NCBI GenBank assembly: GCA_003990745.1
Contig: RBNI01000508.1
Location: 1 to 29,980, forward strand
Reading direction: 5' to 3'
From: Jimgerdemannia flammicorona
Lineage: Eukaryota > Mucoromycota > Endogonomycetes > Endogonales > Endogonaceae
Length of the DNA stretch: 29,980 nucleotides
A program made the position numbers and the translations under genes. This document shows positions 20,230 to 29,980 of the stretch, in pieces; position 1 is the stretch's first letter; each line of letters opens with the position of its first letter. The notes beneath the pieces are model-generated. The model did no database searches, was not told the DNA's origin, and saw only the letters and a list, made by a program, of their open reading frames with translations.

Positions 20230-21320
20230 ACAGTTTGAACTAGACAACACTATACTCAGAAAAGGAGGAAAGCTAGTAATACCTAAACACAAGAAGTATT
20301 AAGTAATGAAGGAAGTACACAAGCAAGGACACTTAGGAGGAACCAACATATATGACAAAGCAAGAAGAACTATATAGTGGCCCAAGATGGAAGAAGACCT
20401 GTGCCAATTTGTCAAAGAGTGTGATAAGTGCCAAAAACAAAAACAAGATCAGCAAGACCAGGTATCTGAGTCATCAAGAATTGAGCCTATCCCCTTCCAC
20501 CACATTGCAATGGATATCATTGGACCACTACCAGTAACACTATCAGGAAACAGCTATATTATAGTTATTGTAGACCTCTTCACCAAATAGATAGAGGCAG
20601 GAGCATTATAAAAGGCCAATGCCCTCTCTATAGCTGACTTCCTGCACCAAGAAATCATCTGCCACTACAAGACACCAAAGCAAATCACAACAGACCACAG
20701 CATGGAATTTGTCAATGGATTTCACAAGATAATATATCAGAAATATAAGATCCAGCACATCAAGACCACTGCATACCACCCTCAAGAAAATAGACAGACA
20801 GAGAGAACCAACAAGACCCTTAAGAACATCCTTGCGAAGATCTCAGAGACATATGAGAATTGGGATAACTATCTCCCAACTGCCCTCTTTGTCCTATGAG
20901 ACATACAGTCACAAAGTACACACTTTACTCCAAGAGAGCTGCTCTTTGGAGAAGAAGATTCTGATAGAACCTCAGCCACAAATCTAGACCTAACTTGGAG
21001 ATGAGTTGATGCAGAAATCTGAAGACTACACCAAATCAGGAAGAAGGCTGAAGATTATATCACCAAGTCACAAGCACTGATAAGAAAGAATGCAGAAAAG
21101 AATCACAAGACCCTAGAACCCATCTGAATCAGAAAAAAGATTCTACTATATTAAAATATGGTAGAAGCCTCATGGTTGCAAAAACTGGAGCCCAAATGGG
21201 AAGGACTCTTCTATGTGCAAGATATCAAGAGGACTACCTTCTGGCTTAGAAAAATCTCAGGGACCATACTGCCTACCACAGTACATAGGAACAGACTCAA
21301 GAAGTACCACAAACCTATAT
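20230..21320 (+). pseudogene. Element B integrase (broken)
   Basis: HKQGHLGG and CDKCQKQK give the HHCC zinc domain (20318-20450). Core: FHHIAMDIIGPLPV (first Asp), IVDLFTK, ITTDHSMEFVNGFH (second Asp, ~20685-20720) and TAYHPQENRQTERTNKTLK (Glu block, ~20770-20825). The C-terminal end has PKWEGLFYV and RNRLKKYHKPI, a GPY/F-like module, then stop. No chromodomain after it. Breaks: TAG near 20588, TGA near 20897 and several later. It sits in another frame than RNase H, so there is a shift in 20140-20240. Confidence 0.9.
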
Positions 21321-21685
21321 AAGAGAAGTAAAATGTGATAACTGCCATAAGGTTCTAGTCCACAAATTGTAATAGCATGTTCTATGACCAGCAGGCTATC
21401 TGTCTGGACTATTCTCTAAAGGATACGGCACTGGCAACTACTCATCCATGAGACTTTTGAAGTCAGAGGAGTTTGAACTGTCAACTGATTGGTCAAGATC
21501 AGAATCAGGCCCTTGCTCTATATGAAGGGAGCAACCCTTCACTATTATGCCAAAATACAAAGAGAAGATACCAGCCCATAAATACTACTTTTCAACCTCT
21601 TGCCAGAGGTTATAGGATCAGCAAATTTTTGAGGACTGGACCAATGAATAAAGATGCTCAAGAAGATCCTTATTCAGGAGAAATA
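21321..21685 (+). other. Element B 3' internal region and polypurine tract
   Basis: Between Pol stop and 3' LTR. One frame from 21448 gives MRLLKSEEFELSTDWSRSES and continues with stops explainable as CGA to TGA and TGG to TAG up to the LTR; I do not recognise it. Just before the LTR, AGGAGAAA (21676-21683) is the likely polypurine primer for plus-strand synthesis. Confidence 0.55.
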
Positions 21686-23253
21686 TGTAACAGTGACCTC
21701 AGAATGATGACATCAGTACAAGATATAGCCTTTCCTTACAAGCTACCAGATCAGAGTACAAGGAGATCATGGCATATGAGATGAGCAATGATGACCAACT
21801 GTGAGTCATTGTGACCACAGTATGAGTATCTTGAGGAATATAAAAGAAGGATCAAGGAACTACAGTAGCAGCAACCAACAAGACCCACCAATCCCAAAAT
21901 AGCTCAAAGACTTACTACAAACGAAATGCCTGCTGTCTACCAAACCTCAAGATCAAGGAACCACCAAGGCACCTCAGTCGAAGAAAAGATATTCCAAGAC
22001 ATCAGAAGAGCTATGAGGACCCACTCAAGAAGAACTCCTAGTGTCAACCTGGGTACTAGTGACCCTTATCATTATATCCTCTACTGCCATGAAATGGAAA
22101 TAAGGATCACTATTGCCACCAAATATCTCCAAATGTGGCAGGAGTATAATATAGGAAACCTTCTCTACCAGGAGTTCCCATAGGCCAGCACTCAAGAGCT
22201 ACAAGATACTACTCTCATGGATATATGCAAAATAAGAACAGCTAAGAAGATCCATCAGACCTTCAGGCATGCACCATGGTTGATCTCCAACTTGGAGTAT
22301 GTTAGAGTCACAGATTTCAGAGATCTGTCATCCCGCCATATCAATGTACTAGAAGCCAGAGTGGCTACAGAAGCCCAGTCCACTATCATTCTCAATAGTG
22401 ATGAAGTAGAAGACTTCTAGTACCCCATCCTCCAGGACAACCTAGACCAATTCCTGCAAGAATTGATCTCAGTATTCCAAGGCTCATGCATCTGGGTTAG
22501 ATCTCCCCAAGACCCCACATTTGTCCCCTATTTTGTGGAAGAGAACCTCATAGACTGGAGAGCTCCAGATCTCCTTGTTCCTGATTTTCCCACTGCTGAA
22601 CATAATGACATCATCAGTGATGATGTCATCCTGCGTAACTTCGACATATGTGAAATGTACAATGAAGCATATGAAGTATGTGAAATGCATGACCTATATG
22701 ACAAATTCATGGACCTCATCTCCTTCAAAGATATCCTGACCTCTGATGATGAGGATGAAGCCTCTATGGTCCTGAACTTTCTGCTCTAAGGTCTTTATTA
22801 TACTGAATAATACCAGTACTGGTATTTTGATGTAACACTGAATAATGCCAGCACTGGTATTCTGATATAAAACCAAATTATACCAGCATCCTGAACCTGT
22901 ACAACTATCAGTGCTGACCCTGGAACTTGGCAGTTTTCCTGTCCTGGCATTTTATTTTAGTTATTGGAATTTATATTTAGCTTTATATCTTAGCAACCAT
23001 TGAATTATATTTTGTATAAATACCCCTCTTATTTTCTCTGAAATAAAGTCAGTTCCTCTCAGTTTAATACACACTTTCTTACAAGCAATCTAAGAGATAA
23101 CAAGACAGTTTAAAGATAAGAAGTTTGAGGACTATAAGACCTTAGGAAGGCACTCCAATAAGAACTTGCTTATAACAAACTTGAGTTAGTCTAAGAGATA
23201 CACCTTGAAGAGAATCTGGTGTATTTGAAGGACTCAGGGACTACTATGTGACA
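21686..23253 (+). repeat. Element B 3' LTR
   Basis: TGTAACAG...TATGTGACA, 1568 bp, matching 14412-15980. Carries the same TATAAAAG (21839-21846), LTR frame, 35-bp repeat pair (about 22799-22865), TATAAATA (23015-23022) and AATAAA (23042-23047). Confidence 0.92.
21926..22789 (+). pseudogene. LTR-internal ORF, 3' copy (two stops)
   Basis: 288-codon frame starting MPAVYQTSRSRNHQG, 86 bp after TATAAAAG. Stops: TAG at 22181 (shared with the 5' copy) and TAG at 22418, where the 5' copy has TGG. Predicted ~287 residues, soluble, no signal peptide or membrane span; C-terminal third acidic (DDVILRNFDICEMYNEAYEV, DDEDEA). I do not recognise it. It lies in U3, sense to the element, so it would be made from an LTR promoter rather than from the genomic RNA. 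Confidence 0.6.
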
Positions 23254-24340
23254 GTAGATTCTTTATATGATTTCTGTATGATGATCTTGTTTTCTAAAAG
23301 TATATAATTTCTGTGTAATAATCTCTGTGAGTGGATTTTCTTATATATATAATATCTGCATAATGATCTTGATCTGATATTATGTGGGCAATTTGGTAAA
23401 CTTTCTTATTAGTTAGTAGATTACTTGAATGGTAGCAAAGTTCTTTACTTAAACTTAGTGGCAAATTTAAGATTTATATCAGAAAGTAGACTAGAGTGAA
23501 AAATAGCTCACAACTTCTTAGCAGTGACTTGTTGACAGGTTTCTCCTCTTAAGTATACTAGATAATTGACTTTTATTTTGATTTTCAGACTGAGGTTTAT
23601 TCTCTCTTGTCTCTGAGATATTTTATATAGTTATGGTTGCTATCTGGTTACTATATGACTAACTATAGAATGCACAGTAATACTATTTTGGAAAAAGGGT
23701 GACCAGGTATATTCACTGAGCAAAGATATATCTAATAAGCACAGATATATCTAATGAGTACAGATATGTCCTTAGAATATAGATCAATAAATCTGATTTG
23801 GTATCTTACTAATTATAAGTAGTAGTATATATGGGTAACTAGATATGGATAACTATGCTATGCAGAGTATTCATATCATCTAGCTATACTATGTTATTTA
23901 TTTGTCACAATAGCTAGATTTTAATTTATTCAAATATACATAGTAAATAAATTTCATCTTTTATAAACTATAGTAGATATATTTGCAACTTCTGATATTC
24001 AAAATTCTATTAGAGTTTATTATAAATTTATTATTAAAGAATTATATAAGTTATAATATATATAATGACTAGATTTCAATTTATTAAAATAGACTCAGGC
24101 AATAATAATTTAATTTTAGAAGGTCTTATTATCTTATTTAGACTTCCAAAATCTGTCTCAGGGTAGTTGGTATTCCTACAGCTCAGGAGTTTACTGTTCT
24201 AATTAGATTCAACATAAATATACTATTATGGAATCCCAAACTTACAATTTTTTTTTATTTTGGTTTATATTCATTTTGTGTTTTAGACCTCCAAATCTAT
24301 CCTAAGATAGTTGATAGGCTTACAACTTCATTTCATTTGA
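23254..24340 (-). mobile_element. AT-rich remnant, probably 5' end of element A
   Basis: No coding signal. Starts with three loose ~45-bp units around TTCTGTATGATGATCTTG (23270-23375). CTAGATTTTAATTTATT recurs at 23914 and 24069. TTTAGACTTCCAAAATCTG at 24137 is echoed by TTTTAGACCTCCAAATCTA at 24281. By position it should hold A's leader and 5' LTR, but I could not match it to any LTR. CpG content and composition become host-like after about 24340. Confidence 0.4.
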
Positions 24341-25015
24341 ATCATCTCTAAATTTCCATAATTTATCATCAGCGTCCTCATCGTGTATTATCAAACAATC
24401 GGGGTCACGCCATTTCCATTAAACTATTTACCATAAGCGGGAGCATCTCCTTTTCCATTCCTAAACCTTGTGTCTGGATAAGCTTCCAGATATTCTATTT
24501 CAGGAAGTCGTCGTCAACGCTTATGGACGAGAGAATTACCGATGTCGAAAGAGCTCATGGGGAACGATATTTCTAAAGTTTGAATTATATTTTTGTATAC
24601 AAATACCGGAATGGTTGTAATAATGTACCCTCTTAGGCTTTGTCGTATCCCTAGCTTCATCCCACTCTTTTCAAACTTCTTGGGTGCTCCCCGTCTGTGT
24701 TCCTCAATGGGAACTTGTGAATGTGTCAACGTCGGTCGGTAGGTTGAGAACTTGCTTCAGCATACGGGATATTGTAGGACGCGCGGTGTCTTGGGTAGAC
24801 TGGTCTCAGGTTGACAGTTCCCATTGGCGTGGGGAGTAAGGCACGTGTTCCCAAATTGTCAATATTCGAGCACAGACATTCAAGAGACCACCCCAAAACT
24901 GCGGCTTTACCCCAAGAACCCAATTTGAAACCCCGAATTACTTGGCAGCACGGAGATAAAGGAAATATTTACTGTGTCGTGGGTTTTATTGTAGCTAGGC
25001 GCGCCAAATCACAGC
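24341..25015. other. Host-like upstream region, no gene assigned
   Basis: Normal CpG content. Short minus-strand open frames (24514-24729, 24726-24923) have no recognisable motif, and I do not call them genes. The last few hundred bases should contain the promoter of the hydrolase gene. Confidence 0.6.
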
Positions 25016-25023
25016 TATAAAAA
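25016..25023 (+). promoter_or_regulatory. TATA box of the hydrolase gene
   Basis: TATAAAAA, 56 bp before the ATG at 25072. Supports that ATG as start. Confidence 0.55.
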
Positions 25024-25071
25024 AAATGGTTGATTCGCCCTAGGATATTGTCTTCATTTGCTATATCCGTC

Positions 25072-26037
25072 ATGTCCAAAATCCAACTCGAATCTGGTGC
25101 TCAAGCCTATTTAGACACTTTGGCAGCCGCCGGTCGTCCGCCTCTCCACACGCTCGACATCCAAGAGATCCGTGCTACTTTGGAAAGAAGTCAATCTGGG
25201 AAGGTTTCAGCTCCAGCTGTGAACATTGAAGACAAGATTCTTCCCGTGGGTCCTTCTGGTTCGGTTTTGGTCCGCATCGTGCGTCCTAAAGGTGTCAATG
25301 GTACATTGCCCGCTATAGTATACCTTCATGGTGGCGCATGGATTGCTGGCAACGCCATCACGCACGATCGTATCATCCGCGAAATCGCCCATGGTGCCCA
25401 AGCTGCAGTTGTGTTCGTCGAGTATTCCCTCGCACCCGAAGCCCAATATCCTGTTGCGGTCGAGGAATCGTACGCTGCCACGAAGTGGATCGCCGAAAAC
25501 GGACACAAGCTTGAACTCGATGAAAAACGACTTGCCATTGCTGGTGACAGTGCTGGGGGAAACATAGCCGCGGCCGTAACGATTCTTGCTAAGGAGCGCG
25601 GCGGCCCAAAGTTCGTACAACAAGTGTTATTTTATCCTGCGGTAGACGACAGCTTTGCGACAGGCAGTTACGAGCAGTTTCAGGAGGGTTATGGCATCTC
25701 TCTTCCCGGAACACGCCGGTACTTGGATATGTACTGTCCCGATGAAACCGTCCGTGCTCAACCTACCGCTTGTCCCATACGCGCCACCAAGGAGCAACTT
25801 AGTGGTCTCGCGCAAGCACTCATCATCACGGCTGAAGCCGATGTACTCAGGGATGAGGGTGAGGAGTACGCTCGCAAGCTTCTCGGGGCCGGTGTTAAAG
25901 TTACCGCCGTTCGCTTCCTGGGGACAATTCATGGCTTTGTCACGCTAAATGCATTGAGGGAAACGCAGGGTGCTGAGGCGGCAATTGGATTGGCCATTGA
26001 GACCTTGAAGAAGGGGTTTTGTTCAGCGACAGTGTGA
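25072..26037 (+). CDS. Alpha/beta-hydrolase, HSL-type esterase/lipase
   Basis: 321 residues, no intron, the usual length for a hormone-sensitive-lipase-like (alpha/beta-hydrolase fold-3) carboxylesterase. The oxyanion-hole motif HGGAW is at residues 86-90. The nucleophile is Ser160 in GDSAGG (158-163), the acid is Asp257 in TAEADVLRDEG, and the base is His287 in GTIHGF, so the triad is complete. PAIVYLHGGAW is preceded by an N-terminal cap region (residues 1-60); no signal peptide, so probably cytosolic. It should hydrolyse short-chain or bulky esters; the substrate is unknown. Start chosen at ATGTCCAAA because TATAAAAA lies 56 bp upstream; the frame is open 14 codons further but without ATG. 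It is the only intact ordinary gene here, CpG-rich codons unlike the transposons around it. Confidence 0.93.
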   Translation: MSKIQLESGAQAYLDTLAAAGRPPLHTLDIQEIRATLERSQSGKVSAPAVNIEDKILPVGPSGSVLVRIVRPKGVNGTLPAIVYLHGGAWIAGNAITHDRIIREIAHGAQAAVVFVEYSLAPEAQYPVAVEESYAATKWIAENGHKLELDEKRLAIAGDSAGGNIAAAVTILAKERGGPKFVQQVLFYPAVDDSFATGSYEQFQEGYGISLPGTRRYLDMYCPDETVRAQPTACPIRATKEQLSGLAQALIITAEADVLRDEGEEYARKLLGAGVKVTAVRFLGTIHGFVTLNALRETQGAEAAIGLAIETLKKGFCSATV

Positions 26038-28152
26038 AGAGAGTCATAAGGGATCGCCCGACAATTGTAATGAGCTCAAAAAACATCTCCCCTACTTGTC
26101 ACGATATATGTTCCTGATGCCATTTTTGTCATTCGGAACTGCGCCGACAAAAATACACATCGTACAAAATTTGTGAGCAAAATGTGCCAATGATGTTAGA
26201 TCTCTGTAAAGCGATGGGAATGGTTTAACGTTGGAAGGTGAGGGTCATAGAAGCCTTGTAAAGGACAGGTTTCTCGCTTATTCAACTACGGACCGTTAGA
26301 ACAAGCGCTATTTGTACTTCCGCGAGGCCATAACCTCTCGCCCGCGTTGCCTACAGTGCCACGATTGTGCTTATTGTTCTGTTAGGGTGGAAAGTTTCAA
26401 ACGTCCCGTTTAGGTTATTTTAATCGTATGTTCGACGTGCGGTGTCGGTGGATCTTATTGCGTTCGTTTTGAAGAAATTGGTTCCCTCACCTCGGTTTAT
26501 GATGACAATATTACTTAGAGGGGAAATTTTGGACCTTTGTGTTTTGTTCGAATTAATTTTAAAATTAATGTTTGGTCCTTCTGTCCAATACATTGTCATT
26601 GATATCGAATTCAAAAAGATTCAATTTTAAATTGTTAAGAGCAGTTTGAATGATATTTCTTTATAAATATTAACTTTTACCCAGCGATTCTTTTGTTACT
26701 GCTGTAGCGGGATGTAAAATGACTTTAAATCAAAAGCATTAATCACGTTCACGGTTTCCCATAACAAATCTCCACACCTCATTGCACCTGCCACGACACA
26801 ATCACACTACCAAATTGTTTCCCTCGCTGCAAAGAAAAACTCCGAAATTTTATTCGTCACACGAATACCTTCAGTGAGAAGCTCATTCGAATGCTCCTCT
26901 TTAGAACCTAATGCAATGAACCGTCAAAATTTCTCTAATGAGATTTCCCTCGTCTCTGATATTCCCTACATATGAACAACGCGATGCAACAATGGCGAAT
27001 TCATCGACTCTGTATTTGAATGCCTATAGGCATGTTCGAAATAGTTGATAGGTTACTTCCGTCTTACCCTTGTATTCGATGTATATACCTCCTTGCCTCG
27101 ATGCCACATTATTTTCGATGGCCTTGACCATTTCAAATTTAAATAATATTAAAGCGCCTCACAACACAACGCACTTGCGACGGAGCACTGATAATCATTC
27201 AGACGCCGACAACTGTGGAATAATTGGTAAGACCTGCCCTTACCTATTCATCTTACATGGATATTGGTATGTTTGCGAGCAGTTCGTATTACCATTGTAC
27301 ACCCAACCAGTTTCTCGGCATCGCCGTGTAGAGGGAAAGGGGGCCGCATGTACACCATTATTGTAACAGTGGAGCCATCGAGAAAGTAAGGCAAAGTTGG
27401 CAGTAAGTTTCCAGCGCGTTAATTACAGAGGCGTTCGGTTACTGTGTTGAATGAGTACAATCTAAAGGATATAAAGTACAAGAATAATACGTAATATACT
27501 CATTGAAGTTGGTCAAATACCACGTGAATAATCCCACTCGCTCCCAGTTTGAACCTAGAGTGAAAACGACTCATTTAGACTATTCCAAAACGTGTCTCCG
27601 AAGCCACGTATTTTGGAATACCATGAAACACGACTTGAACCGCTTTTTCGCGAAGACGGGTTGGTAAATGTTTTATTTCAAATCTACGTGCGCTCTGTCG
27701 GAGGGTCCCACAAACGCCCGCCCTTATCAATATGTTCGTTAATAGCAATACAGAAAACTATTCCATCAATATATAAACATATTCTCTGTCACATATTTTA
27801 CCTACCTACTCCAATTAATGTTTGAATGGACTATCGCACACACAATATTCAGAATCACGTACGTAAAATGAGTGTGTTTGAATCCGGGAGGAGGGGGGGC
27901 ATTTAGAAATTCGAAATCTATTCAGCAAATACTTATCAGTGGGGGGGGAGAGGGTTGTAAAAAGTAGGCAGGGTGTGCCAAAAGTGGCCGCGCAATGAGT
28001 GGGTGAAGAAGATAAGGTGGTGGTCCGCGTCTAAGCCCGAAGATGTCGCCTATAGTTCGCACCTCTTATGAGACTCTCCGAGAACGAAGAAATGGGTGGT
28101 AGGGGTTTATGAGCCAAAATACATATGATGAGACTTACGATTCTCTGATAGC
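26038..28152. other. Intergenic host-like DNA, no gene supported
   Basis: Normal CpG content; open frames are all under 100 codons (for example 27070-27366 and 27592-27825) and show no motif. A small hairpin GCGAGG-CCATAA-CCTCTCGC lies near 26321. G-runs occur at about 27886-27900 and 27939-27952. No tRNA found by eye. Confidence 0.6.
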
Positions 28153-28161
28153 CAGAGGTAT

Positions 28162-28781
28162 ATGTAAGCAATGGATGAAGAATATTATTTACTCATTGAG
28201 AATGGTATATAGGATCTCATATTTCTTTCAGCAACCTGATAAGACATAGGATCCCATTGGATATATAAGATCAAGTATAATATATACTAATAGAAGTATA
28301 GAGTAGTATAAACTCATTATATTACTAAGAAATATTTATAAGATTATAGTATAGATTATAGTGAGACATTTTTATCAGTATTTAAGTTTATATTACTAAG
28401 AATTCTTCTTGTAATAAGTACTATATATAATTTTAAAATTTATGGAATAAATATAAAGATAGTATTCTTAAATAATGACATTGATACAAATGATATATCT
28501 ATCAACTATAAGATTGTGACAATTAGAATGAGCTTGTTTCTAAATAATATAAAGAATTATACTGTATTAAATAGAAAGTATAATTATGGAATAAAAAATC
28601 AATAAATATCTTTTTAATAATAGATTCATATGCTATCAAGCAGATAACTATATATATATTTAATATTATAACAATTGTTATATTATATTTATTAGTATAT
28701 TGATAGATGATATTACTATTATTAATGGTAAGAATAGGTTTAATAGAGTAAAGAGAACTCTATACTAAAGTTCAAGATAAT

Positions 28782-28816
<35 letters not shown>

Positions 28817-29750
28817 TTAAAGATATTGATTATATATATATATTATATATATATATATATTCTAAATTTCTTATAAATAATATATATCTAAACTCTTCTA
28901 GAATTTTTCAATATAATTAATTATAAGATCTTTAGAACTTCTTTAAATATAGGTAAAGTATAATCTATTATATTGAAGTTCTATTTTGCAAAAACTCAGA
29001 AGAAGAAGACCCAGATCTTAAATAGAGTAATTTAGATATAAATGATAATAATAGTATAAATATTTATATATACTGAGATAATGACTAAAGGATAGTTTAG
29101 GATAAACTATCTTTTAGTAAGAGCTGATATAATGAGTAAATATTATTATATAGTAAAAATTATATATAAGAACATCTAATATTATTATTCTATATAGATA
29201 CTCTTATATATACTATCTAATTTATATAAATAGTGGATATATTATTTTAGAGAACACTTGTCTCCTAAGAGAACATCTGTTCTTTAAATATTATATCTAC
29301 TACATATAATTAGCCCTATCATATTCTTTATAATTATCAAAATAGCAATTATACTTATATAAAATACTCTAGAAATATAAGTGAATAAATCTCAGTTTAA
29401 GAATTCAAAGTAAAAATTAATTATCTATATTATACTTAGGAGAAATATCTGCCAAAAGTCACTTTGTAATAAAATTATATACTGATAGAATTAATATATC
29501 ACAGATAATCAAAAAGACTATCAGCTCTAAGTTCTGAGTTCTTATAAGTCTGTCTATAAGGTAAATTTCTTGCCAAAGAGGAAATATCTCTATAATTATA
29601 AAGATCAGATAATAGTAAAGAGTTCTTTATCTTATATTACAGTAAGCCACAAAACTGGTCCAATGTTGTAATATATTTTCTTTTTAATTATTTTAAAATT
29701 CAAATAATATATATATATATATATAATTTTTACTATATATAGCCCTTTAT
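28162..29750. mobile_element. Extremely AT-rich inserted block
   Basis: Sharp composition change at both sides. CAGAGGTAT is found at 28153-28161 and again at 29751-29759, a 9-bp direct repeat that could be a target duplication. Inside are long TA runs (28780-28860, 29705-29725) and almost no CpG or readable protein. It resembles a heavily C-to-T damaged transposon; class undetermined. Nine bp would fit a Mutator-like element, but no convincing terminal inverted repeats were seen. Confidence 0.45.
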
Positions 29751-29848
29751 CAGAGGTATCCATGGAAACAAAAAATTTTAAATTTAAGGTTAATTTCGGC
29801 TTTGTATGAATTTCCAAAATTAGTCGCTCATTGGACCAGTTTTGTGGC
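29646..29848. repeat. 20-bp perfect inverted repeat pair
   Basis: GCCACAAAACTGGTCCAATG (29646-29665) is inverted exactly at 29829-29848, with 163 bp between, including the right end of the AT-rich block. The preceding TACAGTAAG resembles the start of Tc1/mariner-type ends. Either a small MITE or nested subterminal repeats. A minus open frame (29961-29632) crosses it without recognisable motif. Confidence 0.6.
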
Positions 29849-29980
29849 GGCGATGTCAATGAACGCTCTTTGTCTCGTATACCGTCCAAAAATTGACGTA
29901 TACGTACGAAACTTTGTACAGTTATTCCCTCAACACCCCGCTCTATGCCCATACCATCCATTCTTTCAATATCCCATTTT

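Larger units (their letters stand above)
14412..23253 (+). mobile_element. Ty3/gypsy LTR retrotransposon B, 8842 bp
   Basis: It has two LTRs of 1569 and 1568 bp and internal Gag, protease, dUTPase, RT, RNase H and integrase on plus. Integrase after RNase H places it in Ty3/gypsy. There is no chromodomain. The 5' LTR now begins TATAACAG against TGTAACAG in the 3' LTR, one G-to-A step; both end TGACA. Possible target duplication: ATAG before (14408-14411) against GTAG after (23254-23257), one transition apart, so weak. Stops are mainly TGA at expected Arg (CGA to TGA), TAA at Gln and TAG at Trp. It lies in element A, opposite in direction. Confidence 0.92.

Noticed and set aside
25207..25932. 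Long minus and alternate plus frames across the hydrolase
   Set aside because: Shadows of a gene with a complete catalytic triad in frame.
26321..26341. Hairpin as tRNA or terminator
   Set aside because: Too short, and no cloverleaf or T-run.

Overview
The window looks like a repeat-rich chromosomal region of a filamentous fungus, most likely a basidiomycete. That is an inference from three things: nested Ty3/gypsy and hAT elements, short fungal-type introns of about 85-220 bp, and stop codons that look like C-to-T damage (CGA to TGA, CAA to TAA, TGG to TAG). I cannot name the species. Only one gene looks intact, an alpha/beta-hydrolase at 25072-26037.

Layout. (1) 1-218 is the start of an LTR on the minus strand (element C, same family as element B), cut by the window edge. 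(2) 219-7162, 13726-14411 and probably 23254 to about 24340 are pieces of one old, AT-rich, minus-strand Ty3/gypsy element (A). Its order Gag - protease - dUTPase - RT - RNase H - integrase can still be read in decayed form. A 330-bp retroposon-like insertion with a 7-bp target duplication sits in its RT region (2681-3010). (3) 7171-13717 is a 6.5-kb hAT transposon with a perfect 8-bp target duplication, inserted in A's Gag region. It has a decayed transposase on the minus strand (BED finger to C-terminal dimerisation region), an unrecognised intron-containing passenger gene on the plus strand, several minisatellites, and a one-sided subterminal array of about 21 copies of a 14-mer. (4) 14412-23253 is a second Ty3/gypsy element (B, plus strand, 8.84 kb) with both LTRs. 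Its order is Gag - protease - Cys-rich patch - dUTPase - RT - RNase H - integrase. Each 1.57-kb LTR carries a 287-codon open frame behind its own TATA box.

(5) About 24340-28150 is host-like DNA with normal CpG content, holding the hydrolase gene and otherwise no gene I can support. (6) 28162-29750 is an extremely AT-rich block between 9-bp direct repeats. It is followed and overlapped by a 20-bp perfect inverted repeat pair (29646-29665 / 29829-29848).

The most noteworthy signals are the dUTPase between protease and RT in two clearly different gypsy elements, the long frame inside the LTR U3 of element B, and the hAT passenger gene. All transposon proteins except possibly short segments are broken by stops or shifts, so none is likely to act now.
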